A stretch of DNA of 64,000 nucleotides from CAINVV01 sp963663005 (GTDB lineage Bacteria; Bacteroidota; Bacteroidia; Bacteroidales; Prolixibacteraceae): the NCBI GenBank assembly GCA_963663005.2, contig CAXXHH010000014.1, positions 124,001 to 188,000 on the forward strand. Direction: 5' to 3'. The position numbers and the translations under genes are program-made. Under the pieces are notes generated by a model. It saw nothing but the letters and a program-made list of their open reading frames with translations, was not told the DNA's origin and did not search any database. Positions 61,535-64,000 of the stretch are shown here, piece by piece (the first letter of the stretch is position 1; every line of letters starts with the position of its first letter).

Positions 61535-64000
61535 ATGAAAAGAAGCAACCTGTTTTTTCTCAGTTTTATCCTCTGGTTATTCGCAGGAAACTTGTCGGCT
61601 CAAAAGCCGGTTAAACTGGTTCAGTCTGATATTTTATCTCCGGCCGAATCCGCCGCAATTGGCGGATATGTGGGTGAAAAGCTAAATGCTTCTTACCAAA
61701 ACAGAATTTTGGCGCAGGATGTTGAGCGACTCATTGAACCATTTCGAAACCGCACCGAGGATCGCTGCTGGCAAAGTGAATTCTGGGGAAAATGGTTCAC
61801 CTCTGCCGTTCTGGCGTACCGATATCGCCCGGAACCTCAACTTAAGGCAATCCTGGATCATGCCGTTTCGGGTCTCTTATCCACGCAGACGCCGGATGGT
61901 TATATAGGAAACTATGCCGACAATAAACATATGGAAGGTTGGGATATCTGGGGAAGAAAGTATTGTATGTTGGGACTGCTTTCCTATTATGACCTTACGA
62001 AAGATAAAAATTCACTGATCGCTACCATGAAAATCGCCGACTTCCTGATAAAGGAATTGGCCGACCGCAATGAAATACTCGTGAAAAAAGGCGCCCATCG
62101 CGGTATGGCGGCTTCGTCTGTCCTCGAGCCCATCTGCCTTCTTTATGCCAGAACAGGAGAAAAACGATACCTCGATTTCGCCAATCAGATTGTCAGGCAA
62201 TGGGAAACTCCGGATGGTCCGCAGCTTATTTCGAAATCGTCAAATAATGTAGCCGAACGATTTCCAAGACCTGTTCCCCAGAAATGGTTTAGCTGGGATC
62301 AGGGACAAAAAGCCTATGAGATGATGTCGTGTTACGAGGGATTACTTGAACTTTATCGCCTGACCGGCAATCAGGACTATCTCCATGCCGTAGAAAAGAC
62401 CTGGCAAAATATTCTGGATACTGAAATAAATGTTACCGGTTCCGGCTCTGCCATGGAGTGCTGGTTCGGGGGGAAACACCTTCAAACCATGCATATAGAT
62501 CATTACCAGGAAACCTGCGTAACAGTAACCTGGATAAAATTGAGTCAGCAGTTGCTGCGACTGACAGGCGATGCTAAGTATGCGGATGCAATCGAACAAA
62601 CCTGGTACAATGCGTTACTCGGATCAATGAAACCCGACGGCTCCGACTGGGCCAAATATTCTCCTCTTGCCGGTGAGCGGCTGGAAGGCGATCAGCAGTG
62701 CGGAATGGGGCTAAATTGCTGTGTGGCCAGCGGTCCGCGAGGACTATTCACCTTGCCGTTGACGGCAGTCATGGGCAAACAGGACGGTATAAACATCAAT
62801 TTCTTTGCGGACGGACGTTATCGTGCAAGATACGGCAAGGATAAAGAGGTGGAAGTTATCCAGCGTACCGATTATCCCGTCTCGGGAAATATCTCCCTCA
62901 CAATTGTCCTTCCGAAAGAGGATCAGCTCGCTGTTCGGATTCGTATTCCGCAATGGAGTAACCAATCAGTTTTAACCGTCAACGGGGAAGCTGTTCAGAA
63001 TATCCTTCCCGGGGAATTTGCCGAAATCAAGCGCATGTGGAAATCCGGAGACATCATTAACCTAACTACCGACATGCGTGGTCGTCTTGTCCGCATGGGC
63101 GACTCTCCCGAAAATGTTGCCATCCTCCGCGGACCAATCGTTCTAACCCGCGACGAACGATTGGGGAAACCGCATGTTGATGCAACGATACAACCAATTG
63201 CCGGCAAAGACGGATATTTAAATCTTAAGTCTGTTTATGCGGGCAACGATGGAATCTGGATGAAATTCAAAAATGCATTCAAGGTTGAGTCGCACAAAGA
63301 GGGCGGTGGCGCTCCGATCGACATTGTCCTGTGTGATTTTGCATCCGCAGGAAATACCTTCAACGAGAATTCGTGGTTCAGGGTCTGGCTGCCGCAGTCG
63401 GTGGATCCAAGGCAATCAGGGCAACCGGTTGCTAAAAAAGATACCGCCACAAATAAGATTACCGTTTTTACAATCGGCGATTCGACAATGGCAAACAAAA
63501 AGGCGGAAGTAGCTCCCGAGACCGGCTGGTGTCAGGTTCTCTCCGCATTCTTCGATGAGCGTGTAGTGGTAAAAAATCGGGCAGTGAACGGTCGCAGCAC
63601 AAAGAGCTTTATTAATGAAGGAAGGTGGAAGGCCGTTTTGGATACGCTAAAAAAGGGCGATTATGTCTTTATTCAGTTTGGTCACAACGATCAGAAAATA
63701 CAGGATTCTACGCGATACGCCGAACCATTTACCACCTACCGCCAGAATCTGGCCAGATTCGTCGCCGAGACACGCGAAAAAGGAGCAACACCAATATTGT
63801 TCACTTCTATCGTCAGACGGAAATTCGAAAATGGCAAGTTAGTCGACACGCACGGAGATTATCCGGTTGTCGTGCGGCGATTGGCCGCAGAAATGAACGT
63901 TTCTTTAATCGACCTGCAACAACTTACAGCAAAGGCAATCAGCGATCTGGGTGAAGAAGCCTCCAAGAAGATCTACCTGTGGACTGCGCCTACAGCAGCC
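61535..64000 (+). CDS. Secreted DUF1680 (GH127-like) glycosidase fused to SGNH/CE12-type acetylesterase, 3' partial
   Basis: An open reading frame of 822 codons that runs off the right edge. The signal peptide is NLFFLSFILWLFAGNLSAQ. The DUF1680 part (about residues 30-620) has an alpha/alpha barrel with WDIWGRKYCMLGLLSYYD, ETC at 326-328, and a Cys pair 395-396 in GLNCCVASGPRG, as in beta-L-arabinofuranosidases. An SGNH hydrolase begins near residue 640: GDS block 648-650 (TIGDSTMANK), AVNGRSTKSF, and GHND block 716-719 (FIQFGHNDQK). This resembles rhamnogalacturonan acetylesterase. The final catalytic Asp-x-x-His block lies beyond the window. The frame is continuous across both parts. Confidence 0.9.
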   Translation, partial: MKRSNLFFLSFILWLFAGNLSAQKPVKLVQSDILSPAESAAIGGYVGEKLNASYQNRILAQDVERLIEPFRNRTEDRCWQSEFWGKWFTSAVLAYRYRPEPQLKAILDHAVSGLLSTQTPDGYIGNYADNKHMEGWDIWGRKYCMLGLLSYYDLTKDKNSLIATMKIADFLIKELADRNEILVKKGAHRGMAASSVLEPICLLYARTGEKRYLDFANQIVRQWETPDGPQLISKSSNNVAERFPRPVPQKWFSWDQGQKAYEMMSCYEGLLELYRLTGNQDYLHAVEKTWQNILDTEINVTGSGSAMECWFGGKHLQTMHIDHYQETCVTVTWIKLSQQLLRLTGDAKYADAIEQTWYNALLGSMKPDGSDWAKYSPLAGERLEGDQQCGMGLNCCVASGPRGLFTLPLTAVMGKQDGININFFADGRYRARYGKDKEVEVIQRTDYPVSGNISLTIVLPKEDQLAVRIRIPQWSNQSVLTVNGEAVQNILPGEFAEIKRMWKSGDIINLTTDMRGRLVRMGDSPENVAILRGPIVLTRDERLGKPHVDATIQPIAGKDGYLNLKSVYAGNDGIWMKFKNAFKVESHKEGGGAPIDIVLCDFASAGNTFNENSWFRVWLPQSVDPRQSGQPVAKKDTATNKITVFTIGDSTMANKKAEVAPETGWCQVLSAFFDERVVVKNRAVNGRSTKSFINEGRWKAVLDTLKKGDYVFIQFGHNDQKIQDSTRYAEPFTTYRQNLARFVAETREKGATPILFTSIVRRKFENGKLVDTHGDYPVVVRRLAAEMNVSLIDLQQLTAKAISDLGEEASKKIYLWTAPTAA

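Overview
The window looks like a chromosomal segment of an anaerobic or facultatively anaerobic Bacteroidota, most likely of the Bacteroidales/Marinilabiliales type. The reasons are: promoters of the TAnnTTTG (-7) / TTTG (-33) class, best at 10532-10562 and 25619-25649; two SusC/OMP-like TonB-linked barrels with carboxypeptidase-regulatory N-domains; several families largely restricted to this phylum (DUF3822, DUF3810, DUF5103); a ribosomal protein S1 with a long acidic N-terminus; and oxygen-sensitive enzymes (a glycyl radical enzyme with its radical-SAM activase, and a corrinoid methyltransferase pair). These are inferences from family content; no phylogeny was computed.

Layout. 0-10.5 kb is mostly minus-strand housekeeping: partial pnuC, a C-terminal processing protease, a nitronate monooxygenase-like flavoprotein, a membrane LytTR regulator, two identical tRNA-Asp genes, DUF3822-rsmD, a RecD-like helicase (plus strand), RNase Z and rpsA. 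10.7-16.2 kb is a plus-strand run: a CYTH triphosphatase-like gene, then rfbD, a phosphohexomutase, a DUF1080 lipase-like/glycan protein and guaA. 16.2-31.6 kb holds a metallophosphatase, galM with an acyl-CoA synthetase, a TPP riboswitch driving a thiamine-type TonB receptor, a histone-H1-like lysine-rich protein, xseAB, and a series of envelope proteins. 29.5-36.9 kb is a tolC-adaptor-RND efflux operon followed by its two-component system.

37-45.7 kb is accessory: a COG4315 lipoprotein, an outer-membrane barrel, and then a stretch of about 2.3 kb (roughly 40.92-43.25 kb) in which three genes (MIP/aquaporin, COG0523/CobW-like GTPase, SnoaL-like) are readable only if dozens of single-base excesses in homopolymer runs are removed. 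The pattern is nearly all +1 insertions, with the protein sequence otherwise well kept, and with clean sequence on both sides. It looks more like a local consensus error than true gene decay. Next to it is a DUF4143-type ATPase with an array of TGCACT half-sites in front of its start codon.

45.9-54.3 kb contains a PQQ-like propeller, dnaK with unusual inverted repeats in its upstream region, a DUF5009 membrane acyltransferase, panB, a pseudouridine synthase, and a MtaA/CmuA-like methyltransferase with a corrinoid protein. 54.4-58.7 kb has an AraC regulator, a glycyl radical activase and a HypD-like glycyl radical enzyme. The window ends with a PAS-GAF histidine kinase, a nitroreductase, and a secreted DUF1680 (GH127-like) glycosidase fused in frame to an SGNH/CE12-type acetylesterase, whose 3' end lies outside the window.

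The most interesting parts are the hidden MIP/COG0523/SnoaL genes, the HypD-like radical enzyme beside the two-gene corrinoid methyl-transfer module, the ATPase with its operator-like palindromes, and the pectin-type bifunctional fusion. Three families of intergenic inverted repeats recur in the window.
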